Of a stretch of 64,000 nucleotides of DNA, positions 35,099-44,528 are shown one piece after another. Location of the stretch: NCBI RefSeq assembly GCF_002163855.1, contig NZ_CP019332.1, forward strand, positions 161,213 to 225,212, in the 5' to 3' direction. Numbering within the stretch: the stretch's first letter is position 1; every line of letters begins with the position of its first letter. Source of the stretch: Winogradskyella sp. PC-19. Its GTDB lineage: Bacteria; Bacteroidota; Bacteroidia; Flavobacteriales; Flavobacteriaceae. The notes below the pieces were generated by a model. The model had not been told where the DNA came from. It ran no database searches and saw only the letters and a list, made by a program, of their open reading frames with translations. The position numbers and the translations under genes were made by a program.

Positions 35099-35779
35099 CT
35101 AAAAACTAAGATTTGATTTATACTTTTCAGAAATTTTAAAAGTCTTATCATTTAGTTTAAGGCTTGATTTTCCTATATGATTTATGGCAGTTGGATTTAT
35201 GGCAGTACTTCTGCTAATCTGTATAAATTCTTTATTAGGTAATTGCTCTAAAAATTTGGTTAATGAAATGCGTATAGATTGTCTATGGTTAGTAAAATAG
35301 AAATTTGTATATACATGTTCTGACTCTATATATTGTAAATCTGTACAATTAATATTATATGTTTTTGTGCCAGATTTAATTGGAATAATAAGTTGTGTGT
35401 GTATTTTAGTAGAACTAAAATACAAGTCTATATTGGTGAGTAAAGTAGCATCATTTATAGGTTTATTAATATAACCAATTGGATTTAAAACTTTAAGACT
35501 TTTTAAAGTTTCTACATCATTATAAGATGTTAGAAATAAAAACGGTAAAGCAAGATTCTGATTTACGTACTTAGCAATATCAATACCATCTTTTGAGCCA
35601 TTAATTTTTATATCTAATAAAATTAAATCTACAGGATTACTTTCTAACAATTCTATAGCTCTTGTATAATCTACAGCAATACCAACGCTATTATATCCGT
35701 TATGCTCTAAAAACATTTCAATTTGATTTGCAATTAGTACTTCATCTTCGACAATCAAAATATTTTTTTGTGATTCCAT
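35099..35779 (-). CDS. LytTR-family response regulator
   Basis: 226 residues. Residues 5-115 are a receiver domain with the acidic pair EDE near residue 11, the phospho-acceptor Asp in DLILLDIKI (about residue 56), a Thr/Ser position and Lys in PIGYINKP. Residues 125-226 are a LytTR DNA-binding domain (LQYIESEHVYTNFYF, then RISLTKFLEQLPNKEFIQISRSTAINPTAINHI). It overlaps the sensor kinase gene by one base, so they form one two-component system. The missing gap to 33126 is 116 bases. Confidence 0.92.
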   Translation of the reverse strand: MESQKNILIVEDEVLIANQIEMFLEHNGYNSVGIAVDYTRAIELLESNPVDLILLDIKINGSKDGIDIAKYVNQNLALPFLFLTSYNDVETLKSLKVLNPIGYINKPINDATLLTNIDLYFSSTKIHTQLIIPIKSGTKTYNINCTDLQYIESEHVYTNFYFTNHRQSIRISLTKFLEQLPNKEFIQISRSTAINPTAINHIGKSSLKLNDKTFKISEKYKSNLSF

Positions 35780-37689
35780 TATACCTTTTTAGAGTTTTTT
35801 AATTGTAAGGTTATTTTGTATTCTGAATCTATACGGGTAATAGTTCCTTTTAATTGTTTAATCATGCTATTAATGATGCTAACTCCTAGGCTTTTAGAGT
35901 TTTTACTTTCTATAAACGTTGCCCCAGAATCTTTATAGGTAATAGAGATGTCAGATTGTAGTAAAGATATTTGAATATCTATGATCAATAAATCTTTAAA
36001 TAAAGCATGTTTTAAACTGTTAGACATCAATTCATTTATCAAAATACCAATAGGTAGCATGGTGTCAATATTTAGATTGATACTTTTAGCATCTAAATTT
36101 AGTTTTATGTTCTTTGTTGAAATATCAATTAGTGCATTTGTTATTTTAGAAAGATATTCTTTTACATCATATTCTTCACCTTCAATATTTTCTTTGCTGT
36201 ACAATAATTGTTCATGAGCAGCAGCTATCGTTTTAATACGATTTTCTAAACTTTGAAATTTATTTTTATATTTAGGTTCATCAATTTCATAATATTGAAA
36301 TTTAACCAAACTCAAAATAAGTGCTAAATTATTTTTTACACGGTGGTTTAATTCGCGTAATAAAAATTCTTTTTCCTTTAGTTCTCTACTAGTTTCTTTT
36401 TCACTAGCCTTAATAATTTTATTTTTTTTCTTTGAAGAGTAAAAACCTAAAATTAAAATTACCAATATTATAATTGTTAATATTAGTAGGGAAGTTATAT
36501 TTTTTCTTTCAATATTATTATTTAAAGCTCTTTGTTCTGCTTCCTCTTTTAGGTTTGTAATTTTATCAACGTCATATTTGGTTAAGTCTAAAGCTCTATT
36601 TTTTGCCAGTCTATTTATTTTAAAAGCTTTAAATTTTTCTAAATTTTTTGTTGCAGTTTCTTCTTTATCTAGCTTATCAAGAATTCTAATTTTTAAAAAA
36701 TATAATTCTTGTGTTTTTTTTAGGGAAACCTTTTTTTCTCCAAGTTCAAGTGCTGTGTCAATAAAAGTTAGTGCCTTTTGATATTGCTTTGTTTTAAAAT
36801 AATAAGTACCGATAAAATGATTGGCAAAAACTGCAGTATGAGCTTCATCTGAAAAATTAGTTACAGCATTTTTTAAGAAGTTTTCTGCAAATTCAAGGTT
36901 TTTATTGACGAATAATTCTTGATGCCAAAAATCATGTAACAGAATATAATCTCTAATATAATTCTTATAATCAGTACCAAAAATACTTGATTTTTTAGAT
37001 TTTAATATTTTTATAGCATTTAATCTATATTTTAAAACGCTATCTTTTTTATTCAGTTCTTCATAAATAGATGCTAAATCATTTGCTACAACAGCATAAC
37101 TTATTGGGTCTACTTTTAATGAATCTTTAACTAAATATTGTGTGTAGTATTTACTTGCTTCTTCATAGAATCCAGCGGAAGATAATACATCGCCTCGTAA
37201 TTTTTTTAAATTTTGAGGTTCCGTTTCTCTATAGAAATTAAACTTAGAACCCAATTCTTCTAAAGGTTTTATTTGTTCTAATTGACCAACTAAATTTTCA
37301 GAATAACTAAAAACTCTAAAAATTCTCCAATGCAAATCTATGGCGGCTTTAGAAGTTTTTGCTTCTGGAAGTTCTAATCCTTGATATAAATAAACTAAAG
37401 CGGTGTCAACTCTTTTTAAGCTTATATTTGCATTAATGATGTATTGTAATGCTCCCATGGCTTTATATCGTTCTTTTTTTCGATCTAAAGTTTTTAAATA
37501 TTTTTTTGATTTTTTTTCGTAATATAAAACGGAATCTTTTGTTAGCTGATTAAAATTATACATAGTAGATTCTATTACAGTATAATCTTTATTTACCAAA
37601 TAGTGTTTTTTTACATGTTCTTGAGAAAATGAATTTAGTAGCCCCAAAAAAAATAAGGGAATTATAAAGAAAAAATATTTGATATTCAT
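35779..37689 (-). CDS. TPR-containing sensor histidine kinase (HisKA_2 type)
   Basis: 636 residues. Signal peptide or first membrane segment at 5-22; tetratricopeptide-like helices about 50-370 in the periplasm; one membrane segment near 398-418 (ITSLLILTIIILVILILGFY). The phosphorylation box is LRELNHRVKNNLALILSLVKFQY, typical of the HisKA_2 class, followed by an ATP-binding region with GILINELMSNSLKHALF. Cognate regulator is 35099-35779. The sensed signal is unknown, but TPR-HK/LytTR pairs in flavobacteria often control surface proteins. Confidence 0.9.
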   Translation of the reverse strand: MNIKYFFFIIPLFFLGLLNSFSQEHVKKHYLVNKDYTVIESTMYNFNQLTKDSVLYYEKKSKKYLKTLDRKKERYKAMGALQYIINANISLKRVDTALVYLYQGLELPEAKTSKAAIDLHWRIFRVFSYSENLVGQLEQIKPLEELGSKFNFYRETEPQNLKKLRGDVLSSAGFYEEASKYYTQYLVKDSLKVDPISYAVVANDLASIYEELNKKDSVLKYRLNAIKILKSKKSSIFGTDYKNYIRDYILLHDFWHQELFVNKNLEFAENFLKNAVTNFSDEAHTAVFANHFIGTYYFKTKQYQKALTFIDTALELGEKKVSLKKTQELYFLKIRILDKLDKEETATKNLEKFKAFKINRLAKNRALDLTKYDVDKITNLKEEAEQRALNNNIERKNITSLLILTIIILVILILGFYSSKKKNKIIKASEKETSRELKEKEFLLRELNHRVKNNLALILSLVKFQYYEIDEPKYKNKFQSLENRIKTIAAAHEQLLYSKENIEGEEYDVKEYLSKITNALIDISTKNIKLNLDAKSINLNIDTMLPIGILINELMSNSLKHALFKDLLIIDIQISLLQSDISITYKDSGATFIESKNSKSLGVSIINSMIKQLKGTITRIDSEYKITLQLKNSKKV

Positions 37690-38039
37690 TTCGTAAAACT
37701 AAACTATTAATCAGCTGTTAAAAAAAAGATTTATAATTTATTAAAAATAATACTTGTTATTGCAAATAATAAAAAATATTATTTAGGGATGATAATTTTG
37801 TTATGAAAAGCAATTATTTGTTCTGAAAAAGTAAAAGTATAAAAAAAACAGAAGCTTTGGGCTTCGGTTTTTCTAATAAAAATAGAATAACTTATTAATT
37901 GAATTTACTTAAATCTAGTAAATGTTAGATACAGACTATAAAACAATTTTTTCAGGATGAAATTTAATAAGCAAATCTCAAAAGGTAGAATTAATTTTGT
38001 AATTAAATCTCATATACGGGTTTTAAACATATTGAGGCT
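37690..38039. other. 350-bp region ahead of the kinase gene
   Basis: Holds a terminator-like hairpin at 37841-37875 and otherwise nothing I can interpret. No gene now lies upstream of the hairpin within the cassette, so one may have been lost. The promoter of the kinase operon must also be here but I could not place it. Confidence 0.4.
37841..37875. terminator. Terminator-like hairpin, possibly bidirectional
   Basis: ACAGAAGC and GCTTCGGT around TTTGG, with A's on one side and T's on the other. Confidence 0.65.
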
Positions 38040-38093
38040 AACGTCCACTGTGTATGGTGCGTATCCCAAAGGGTATGCACTATAAACCGTGTT
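38040..38093 (-). repeat. attC-like site 13, short (54 bp)
   Basis: AACGTCCACTGTGTATGG, a GCGTATCC/GGGTATGC hairpin, then TATAAACCGTGTT. Its first 18 bases equal the start of the 226-bp unit. Closes the cassette of 38140-39021; barcode AGCTGTT here, AGCTGTA at the far edge. Confidence 0.85.
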
Positions 38094-38139
38094 AGCTGTT
38101 GTTGTTTTTCAGGTTCCTGAATTCTTAAATAATTGGTCT

Positions 38140-39021
38140 TTACTGTTTGTAATTTGAATCATGGTTATCGGTTATTTGTTTTGCGATTTCGTGTAAATCT
38201 GTATTGAATCCTGTTTCATAAGTATTGGTATTTAGATCAACATGATAGATACTGTTTAACCATATAAGACCACCTGTTACGCGAACTATATCACCTTGAT
38301 GTCCTTTTGGGTCTGTAAAAATAGATGTTTCGCGTGCCCCAAACATATCAATATCGTCAAGCAATAAGCCATCAATATTCATTTGTGCTAATTCAAAGGT
38401 TGCCAATCCAGTTGGGATGGTGAATATATTGGTAGAAGGAAATTCGATACGCAATTCGTCTACAATTTCGTTATGTATGATCTCATTTATGTAATAATCA
38501 TAGAACTCCTGTATTGAATTGAATCCATTTTCGATTGCAAATGTATTCCAATTTGGTCGAGTACCATTAGGATCTCCGTTGGGAAAGTCAAAAGGTGATA
38601 ATGATATAAAAATAGTTACGTCTGGATTGTTTTGTAATGCATAGTCTATCCAAGCGCGATGACCTTCAATTCGATTGATTGAATCGTGCCCAAAAGTCAT
38701 CCCAAAGTATTTAATATTACCCGCATCAAGTACAGACTTTATCTGTTGATGTTCGGCACTAGTAGAATCGTTCCAAAAATTGATAGGTCTTCCATTTTCG
38801 CCCCCACGAAAGACAGTCGTACTAGTGTGATTTTCAAAACCAGCATCAACTGCCATTATATCAAATTTTTCTGCATAAGGTCTAAAAAAGCTATTCCCAA
38901 TAAGAAGCATATTATACCCTTCTGTTTCAATTGGTTCAGATTCCTCTAATGGATTGTCGTCTTTGCTGCATGCAAGAAATACTAACATCAATGCAATTAT
39001 CCATAAATTATTTCTGGTCAT
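38140..39021 (-). CDS. SGNH-like hydrolase lipoprotein
   Basis: 293 residues with a lipobox (LVFLACSKDD, Cys18). The start of the mature domain, GYNMLLIGNSFFRPYAEKFDIMA, resembles block I of SGNH/DUF4886 hydrolases (nucleophile Ser in GNSF). Further landmarks are YFGMTFGHDS, DVTIFISLSPFD and near the end FTDPKGHQGDIV, a candidate catalytic Asp/His pair. Family enzymes are esterases or acetyl-removing enzymes on polysaccharides. The assignment rests on motifs only. Single gene in its cassette. Confidence 0.65.
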   Translation of the reverse strand: MTRNNLWIIALMLVFLACSKDDNPLEESEPIETEGYNMLLIGNSFFRPYAEKFDIMAVDAGFENHTSTTVFRGGENGRPINFWNDSTSAEHQQIKSVLDAGNIKYFGMTFGHDSINRIEGHRAWIDYALQNNPDVTIFISLSPFDFPNGDPNGTRPNWNTFAIENGFNSIQEFYDYYINEIIHNEIVDELRIEFPSTNIFTIPTGLATFELAQMNIDGLLLDDIDMFGARETSIFTDPKGHQGDIVRVTGGLIWLNSIYHVDLNTNTYETGFNTDLHEIAKQITDNHDSNYKQ

Positions 39022-39079
39022 AATTTGTGATTTTTGATATTAGACCCAAATTTTCTTATTTGGTTTAATTACAGCTAAC

Positions 39080-39305
39080 GTCCACTGTGTATGGCGTAGT
39101 GAGGCGCGCCTCATGGAAAGCCATTGTTGCGCCTCATTAGCTATACACGCTGTTGTATGTAGTTTCGTGTGTAGTTCACGTAGACTTGACTAAATATACA
39201 TAAAATCGGCGAGGTGCGACAAACAGTGGACGTTGGTATGTAATTAGTAGAAAGGAAGCGTTTGCAAAACGCGATTCTACGTGCCGCAGGCAATTACATA
39301 CCAAC
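39080..39305 (-). mobile_element. 226-bp gene-less repeat cassette, copy 8
   Basis: Same unit as at 164-389, now on the other side of the integrative element, between the SGNH-like cassette and attC-like site 14. Confidence 0.85.
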
Positions 39306-39426
39306 GTTGTTGTGTATGATTTCGTTGCGTGTTTAAGCACGAAAGTTAGCAAATAAATCACAGATAGAAAGTCCGCGAGGACTTTCGTAAGTAGGCTATA
39401 ACCAGCAATGAATTATACACGGTGTT
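39303..39426 (-). repeat. attC-like site 14 (GTGTATGATTTCG type)
   Basis: AACGTTGTTGTGTATGATTT ... TTATACACGGTGTT. Almost the same as site 1. Closes the cassette of 39512-40743; barcode GTAAACA is exact at both edges. Confidence 0.85.
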
Positions 39427-39511
39427 GTAAACAGTTTGAATAAGAATATAAATCAATCGCTTGTATATCAACTAATAAACTCAACTCACTTGTTCAGCAA
39501 AATAGTTTGGG

Positions 39512-39817
39512 TTAGGTGCAATTTAGAGCAGCTATTTCAGCTTCAAGATCTTCGATTTCTTGTTCTAATTCTGCACGATCATCTGCATCAAGACAATCTA
39601 GTATACTATTACTGTAATCAATATATTCTTCTGCGGCCGTTTCATAGGCAACACAATTAGAATTACTATTATCTGCTAAATAAGCTAAGGCTGTACTAAT
39701 TAAATTTAAAGAAACTTCTTCTCCATTTGAAGCTAAGTTGTCACAAGGGTTATCATCATCACTTGATGAGCAACAAAAGCAAGTGATTGTAAATAAAAAT
39801 AATAAAAGTTTTTTCAT
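39512..39817 (-). CDS. Small acidic lipoprotein
   Basis: 101 residues. Lipoprotein signal (MKKLLLFLFTITCFCCSSSDDD; lipobox Cys at 15 or 16). The mature part is short, acidic and Cys-containing (NPCDNL, NSNCVAY, ILDCLDADDRAELEQEIEDLEAEIAALNC), ending in a predicted helix. Resembles the small DUF-type lipoproteins common in flavobacteria. No function known. Follows 39862-40743 after 44 bases in the same cassette. Confidence 0.7.
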   Translation of the reverse strand: MKKLLLFLFTITCFCCSSSDDDNPCDNLASNGEEVSLNLISTALAYLADNSNSNCVAYETAAEEYIDYSNSILDCLDADDRAELEQEIEDLEAEIAALNCT

Positions 39818-39861
39818 TGCAATAGGGTTTAGAATTTTAGTATAAAATTGTCTATGTTAGT

Positions 39862-40743
39862 CTAATTTGACTTATCCATTGTCATATCTAAAGCAACCTT
39901 CATACATTGTCTAAACTCTTCTTTTGATAGGGATAAATAATCGCCAATAGGCTCTTCATTATTTTTATCGAAAATTCTTGGAATTCTTTTAATTTTGAAG
40001 AATTTCCCTTTTTTATCTTCAAGAATATCAAATGAATTGAAGACACTTGAGAAATCTTTTACTTCTTTTTCTTTTACCCACAGTTCATCGCCTTTTTTAT
40101 TCGAAGCGGTAATCGAAACTTTTATTTTGAATTTCAAAAATGGCTCGCTTTTTACCTTATCCATTACGATAGAATAATCCTTGGCACCTCCGAACATAAA
40201 CTTCATTTCAATTTCATAATATTCATCTGCAGATACTTTTATTTTTTTTAATTTTTTGTTTGGTAGGTAAAACGAAATTTTGTTCGACCCCATTGCATTA
40301 CTGGCCACATTACCAAGCATACCAGACATAACGGATCCCTTACTTCCTTTTAAAAATTCAACTGTTTCATTATCTGTTTTTCCCATTATTACATTAGAAA
40401 AATCAGTCAATAAGTCATTTGTTTCGTTTTGATCAAGCATTTCATATAGTGGACCATTAGCTTCTGTGTTGAGATTATTTTTTTTCAACCATTTCTCTTC
40501 AACCTTGTCTATAAATAGTGTTTCATACCCTATTATCGCTTTTTTCTTATAGATTGGATTATAATAAATAGAATTGTCTCTGTCTTTAACTAGTGCACGC
40601 TCCATAATATTTTCATCAATATTCACTTTGACTTTATATATGTATCCAGTTTTAGATATGGATTTATTGCAGTTGTTACTCTCTGCAAAGGATAATGAAA
40701 TTAAAGATAAGATTAGGATAAAAAGGCCTTTAGATTTATTCAT
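39862..40743 (-). CDS. Secreted protein of unknown function
   Basis: 293 residues, signal peptide ending LSFAES. The mature domain mixes beta strands and helices: YIYKVKVNIDENIMERALVKD, a Gly/Ser segment (KGSKGSVMSGMLGNVASNAMG), then IKVSADEYYEIEMKF and LKFKIKVSITASNKKGDELWVKE. The beginning and end resemble DUF-like lipocalin or OmpH-independent periplasmic proteins, but I recognise no family. First gene of a two-gene cassette; about 160 bases between its start and the edge at 40904 look empty. Confidence 0.6.
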   Translation of the reverse strand: MNKSKGLFILILSLISLSFAESNNCNKSISKTGYIYKVKVNIDENIMERALVKDRDNSIYYNPIYKKKAIIGYETLFIDKVEEKWLKKNNLNTEANGPLYEMLDQNETNDLLTDFSNVIMGKTDNETVEFLKGSKGSVMSGMLGNVASNAMGSNKISFYLPNKKLKKIKVSADEYYEIEMKFMFGGAKDYSIVMDKVKSEPFLKFKIKVSITASNKKGDELWVKEKEVKDFSSVFNSFDILEDKKGKFFKIKRIPRIFDKNNEEPIGDYLSLSKEEFRQCMKVALDMTMDKSN

Positions 40744-40903
40744 AGTTTTTTATGTTATTTAGATGTGTCAATAGTACGATAAAATGCTTGGATACGAAAT
40801 AAAAAGTTTATAGTAACAGAATTTTTGTCAATTATAACTATAAAAAATGAGCAAGACTTGAAGCTTAAACCTGTAAAGCTAAAAGTTTCTCATAATTGTT
40901 TAC

Positions 40904-40948
40904 AACGATTTGTGTAAAATGCGTTTTAATGCATTTTTACACTTTGTT
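40904..40948 (-). repeat. attC-like site 15, shortest type (45 bp)
   Basis: GTGTAAAATGCG, a TTTAA loop, and GCATTTTTACAC between AAC and GTT. Closes the cassette of 40957-41553; barcode GTAAAAC exact at both edges, the same barcode as at sites 18 and 33. Confidence 0.85.
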
Positions 40949-40956
40949 GTAAAACG

Positions 40957-41553
40957 TTACTTCAATATTTTTCTTTCGTTGACAACCTTGTCAATATTAA
41001 TTTTAACTTCAGATTTTTGATTCATTGAGAAATCAATTTCATCTACAAAACCGAGGTGCTGTATAATATAGTCCTCTTCTAAAAAAGATCTTTGGCCTCT
41101 CATAAAACCCCAAGTATCATATTTATAATTTGATCGATACCTAATCGTTTTATTTGGTTTGATTTCTGCAACTTTATGTGCAGACCTTTCTGGTGACGGT
41201 ATTTCTAAGAACGATACATTTTTTGAAGAAATTACGTGTATTTCAAATAACGAGTCTTTAATTCTTCTAATTTTTAATGAACCTAATTTCAGAAATAGAT
41301 GATTTTTAGGATACATTGAAATATAAGATTTGTCTTCCCTGTTATCTTCACTTATAACAATTAAGCCAATTGATTTATTTAGTATGATTTCGGGTTTTAA
41401 TTCTTTTAATAAGAAAAGTCTGTTTTCAATCTTTAATGCACAAGAAGAATGAGATTCATTCGCCCAGTTATTTAAGTAACTTCTATACCCAGAATCGTAC
41501 GATGATTTCATTCTTCTTTCGCTGTTATCAAATATCCTAATGAGTTCTATCAT
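40957..41553 (-). CDS. Cytoplasmic protein of unknown function
   Basis: 198 residues, no signal peptide, basic and beta-rich. Segments visible: MIELIRIFDNSERRMKSSYDSGYRSYLNNW, then ALKIENRLFLLKELKPEIILNKSIGLIVISED, ISMYPKNHLFLKLGSLKIRRIKDSLFEIHVISS and IRYRSNYKYDTWGFMRGQRSFLEEDYI. I recognise no family. Single gene in its cassette, stop 9 bases inside the edge, start about 28 bases from the other edge. Confidence 0.55.
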   Translation of the reverse strand: MIELIRIFDNSERRMKSSYDSGYRSYLNNWANESHSSCALKIENRLFLLKELKPEIILNKSIGLIVISEDNREDKSYISMYPKNHLFLKLGSLKIRRIKDSLFEIHVISSKNVSFLEIPSPERSAHKVAEIKPNKTIRYRSNYKYDTWGFMRGQRSFLEEDYIIQHLGFVDEIDFSMNQKSEVKINIDKVVNERKILK

Positions 41554-41580
41554 ATTTTAAGACGGGTCAAAATGTTTTAC

Positions 41581-41766
41581 AACGTTCAGTATAAGAAACG
41601 TAGGGCAGATGATAAGCGATACGTTTCAGTTTTGTAATAAGCCAAATATAAATATTTTGCTTTTATCTTTTTTATTGAAAATGCCAAATTTTATAGTTAG
41701 CGACTTTGCAAACAAACACAAGCTTTTCGATTAAGCCAAAAAGCCCTATGTTTTTTATACCTTGTT
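41581..41766 (-). repeat. attC-like site 16, long type (186 bp)
   Basis: AACGTTCAGTATAAGAAACG ... CCCTATGTTTTTTATACCTTGTT, with an AAGCCAAA-containing middle as in sites 30, 33 and 35. Closes the cassette of 41785-44125; barcode GTGTGGC here, GTGTGTC at the far edge. Confidence 0.75.
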
Positions 41767-41784
41767 GTGTGGCGTACTTTTTTA

Positions 41785-43470
41785 TCACATGACTTTTTTA
41801 AACCATACATTTCGAGTACGACCATTTGTCATTCTTAAACCCAAAACTTTTCCTTCATCATTCTTCTTAATTTCAACAATGCCTGCAGGCCAATCACCCA
41901 AAAAAATAGTATTGTATAACTGTTTTAATTTTATTGAACCATGTCTGGCATGCTCGATATAGATACTAGATTTATCATCTGTAAAAATTGAATAACTAGT
42001 TTTGAGTTCCGGACTATAATAACTCCCCTCAAATATCTTTAAGTCATTTCTTTTTTCGTCTAAGTTACTTTGAAGAAATGTAAATACTCCAGATAAATTA
42101 TTTTCAATTTGAACGGTCATTTGTTGCTTTTTACTATCAAATTGTACAATTGGTTTTACAGATGCACGAATCATTACAAATGTTTGCTTATCGATAGGTA
42201 ACAAGGGCCATTCCTTTTTATCAGAACTCGAATATCGCAAGGTATCATTTTTTACAAGAATTTTTCTTCCTATTTTCTCTTCATCACTCCAGTAAACACC
42301 CTCAAATCCCTTTAACTTATTATTTGATAACTTGATTGTTTTAGTAGGTGTTTGCGCTATTTTTTTAGTTTCTTTAACTGATAGATTTTTACTTTTATCA
42401 AAAAAAACATCGGATATCTTATTGGTCTTGGATACAATGCTACTTTCAGAATAATTACTTAGAATTATAATATTGAGATGCTCTTGGGGGAAACTTCTCG
42501 CAATCGCTCTAAAGCCACCAACAGATCCGCTATGCTGAATCACCTTCTTACCAAAGTAATCATCAACTCTAACCCCAAAACCATAATTGGTTTCAAAACC
42601 ATTTTTTAGAGGTGTCGTGATTATTAGCTTTTTAAACGCTGTCTCCCAATTATTTTGAGGCGTACTAAAATTTTGTAACCAAATATTTAAATCTTCTATT
42701 GTAGAGTGTATATTTCCAGAACCATAGTAACCCCAATATTCCAAAGCTTTTTCAAATTCTTTTCTTAAATAGTATGATGTAGCATTGTTTGGAACAATTT
42801 TCTTTATAGAGGTTTCTACATATGTGTTTTTCATTCCTAATGGTTGAAAAATATTTTGCTTCATCCATTGGTCAAATTTCAATTGACTAATATTTTCAAT
42901 AATTTTAGCTAAAAGTATGTATCCAGTATTGCTATATAAAAATTCTTCGTCAGGTTTAAAGTTGAGTTCCTTTTGATTTTTAATTATTCTGTAAACATCA
43001 TCGTTTGTTTCTAAATCTCCACTTCTCCAACCGGCCAACGCTAATAAACCGTGTAAATCTCTCAATCCACTGGTATGGTGCAATAAATGACGAATAGTAA
43101 TAACTTCACCAAAATCTGGTAATTCAGAAATGTGTTTTCTAATATCATCGTCAAAAGAAAGTTTGTTTTGTTCTTCTAATAATACAATACCCATAGCTGT
43201 GAATTGTTTTGATATGGAACCTATATTAAAAAGAGTGTTGTTTGTGTTTGGAATGTTATATTCAATATTAGCTAAACCATAGGATTTTGAAAAAATAGTT
43301 TTTTCGTCCTTTGAAACCAATACAGAACCACCTGGATGATTAGACGCATTCCAAGAAGTAAAAAGACTATCTATTTTTTGCAATTGTTTTTGACTAATCT
43401 GACCGTAACTATTTAAGACGTGTATTAAAACAATAAACAGGCTTAAAATATATACTCTTATTTTCATCAT
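41785..43470 (-). CDS. Secreted serine hydrolase, class C beta-lactamase family
   Basis: 561 residues, signal peptide ending SYGQ. Active-site motifs of the family are in order: SISK (Ser85, Lys88), YSNTGY (Tyr179) and HSG in VIQHSGSVGG (the KTG-like position). After about residue 360 comes a C-terminal beta domain (DUF-type lipocalin-like) common in such proteins. They include D-aminopeptidases, esterases and peptidoglycan enzymes as well as lactamases, so the substrate is open. First of two genes in a 2.4-kb cassette. Confidence 0.88.
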   Translation of the reverse strand: MMKIRVYILSLFIVLIHVLNSYGQISQKQLQKIDSLFTSWNASNHPGGSVLVSKDEKTIFSKSYGLANIEYNIPNTNNTLFNIGSISKQFTAMGIVLLEEQNKLSFDDDIRKHISELPDFGEVITIRHLLHHTSGLRDLHGLLALAGWRSGDLETNDDVYRIIKNQKELNFKPDEEFLYSNTGYILLAKIIENISQLKFDQWMKQNIFQPLGMKNTYVETSIKKIVPNNATSYYLRKEFEKALEYWGYYGSGNIHSTIEDLNIWLQNFSTPQNNWETAFKKLIITTPLKNGFETNYGFGVRVDDYFGKKVIQHSGSVGGFRAIARSFPQEHLNIIILSNYSESSIVSKTNKISDVFFDKSKNLSVKETKKIAQTPTKTIKLSNNKLKGFEGVYWSDEEKIGRKILVKNDTLRYSSSDKKEWPLLPIDKQTFVMIRASVKPIVQFDSKKQQMTVQIENNLSGVFTFLQSNLDEKRNDLKIFEGSYYSPELKTSYSIFTDDKSSIYIEHARHGSIKLKQLYNTIFLGDWPAGIVEIKKNDEGKVLGLRMTNGRTRNVWFKKVM

Positions 43471-43588
43471 TATTTTATTTTACAAGATTAAAATGCAAAA
43501 ATCAATAACTGACTAAAACGATAAAAAAAAAGAACACGCCAATAACCCGTCACAAAGCTGTCAGTGGCATGCCAACAGGAAGATTAAG

Positions 43589-44125
43589 CTAAATAACATT
43601 AAACTTAAGGCTAAAGAAAAGTCGGTTGTTTTTGTTTAATTCAGCACTGTTTCTAAGGATAATAAAAGCGTTTGCAAGCACTAGAAATAGTAAAACTCCG
43701 ATTCCAATATTACGGCCTAATTCATTAACGAAAATAATACTTCCAATTAAGTATAACGAGATCATTATTACAGACCATAATATTTGAATTGTTATAATCT
43801 GTCTAGTTAATGAATTTAATTGTTTTTTGATCAGTGTAATTATTAGAGGTAAAACAAAATTCGCAATAGGAATAAAGACAACAAGCAATGAAGAGAGATT
43901 AATTAAGTTAATAACCTTAGAATTGGATTCTTTGTTTAAGATGTTAGTTTTAATAAGCTCATTTTCTTTTATATTCAATGATTTAGCCAATGCTTTTAAA
44001 GTATAACCTTTGGGTTCTATCCCAGATTCTATTCGCTGAATAGTTCTTACAGAAATTCCCGATTTCTTTGCAAGTTCTTCTTGGGTTAAGTTTTGCTTCT
44101 CTCTATATTCAGTTAATTTCGACAT
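43589..44125 (-). CDS. XRE-type HTH membrane protein
   Basis: 178 residues from the ATG at 44125; an in-frame ORF to 44212 starts inside the 226-bp unit and is judged spurious. Residues 1-60 are an XRE helix-turn-helix (LTEYREKQNLTQEELAKKSGISVRTIQRIESGIEPKGYTLKALAKSLN). The remainder has three or four membrane segments (LSSLLVVFIPIANFVLPLIITLI, then IQILWSVIMISLYLIGSIIFV). Membrane-bound XRE proteins of this type are frequent in Bacteroidota. It lies upstream of the serine hydrolase in the same cassette. Confidence 0.85.
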   Translation of the reverse strand: MSKLTEYREKQNLTQEELAKKSGISVRTIQRIESGIEPKGYTLKALAKSLNIKENELIKTNILNKESNSKVINLINLSSLLVVFIPIANFVLPLIITLIKKQLNSLTRQIITIQILWSVIMISLYLIGSIIFVNELGRNIGIGVLLFLVLANAFIILRNSAELNKNNRLFFSLKFNVI

Positions 44126-44167
44126 ATTTATTTGCCAGCTTATGGGATTGATTTTATGACACACAAC

Positions 44168-44393
44168 GTCCACTGTGTATGGCGTAGTGAGGCGCGCCTC
44201 ATGGAAAGCCATTGTTGCGCCTCATTAGCTATACACGCTGTTGTATGTAGTTTCGTGTGTAGTTCACGTAGACTTGACTAAATATACATAAAATCGGCGA
44301 GGTGCGACAAACAGTGGACGTTGGTATGTAATTAGTAGAAAGGAAGCGTTTGCAAAACGCGATTCTACGTGCCGCAGGCAATTACATACCAAC
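44168..44393 (-). mobile_element. 226-bp gene-less repeat cassette, copy 9
   Basis: Same unit as at 164-389, between the HTH gene's cassette and attC-like site 17. Its in-frame ATG could extend the HTH gene by 29 residues (MAFHEARLTTPYTVDVV...). Confidence 0.85.
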
Positions 44394-44513
44394 GTTTCGT
44401 GTATGATTTCGTAAGGGATTTCGGACTTTAAACCTGTCAAGTTACCACCAAATTTTGATGCGAGTGATAATGCCTGAAAACCTCTGAAACCCTTATGAAT
44501 TATACACATTGTT
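44391..44513 (-). repeat. attC-like site 17
   Basis: AACGTTTCGTGTATGATTTC ... AATTATACACATTGTT. Closes the RtcB cassette; barcode ACCAGCT here, ACCAGCA at the far edge. Confidence 0.8.
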
Positions 44514-44528
44514 ACCAGCTTTTGATTT

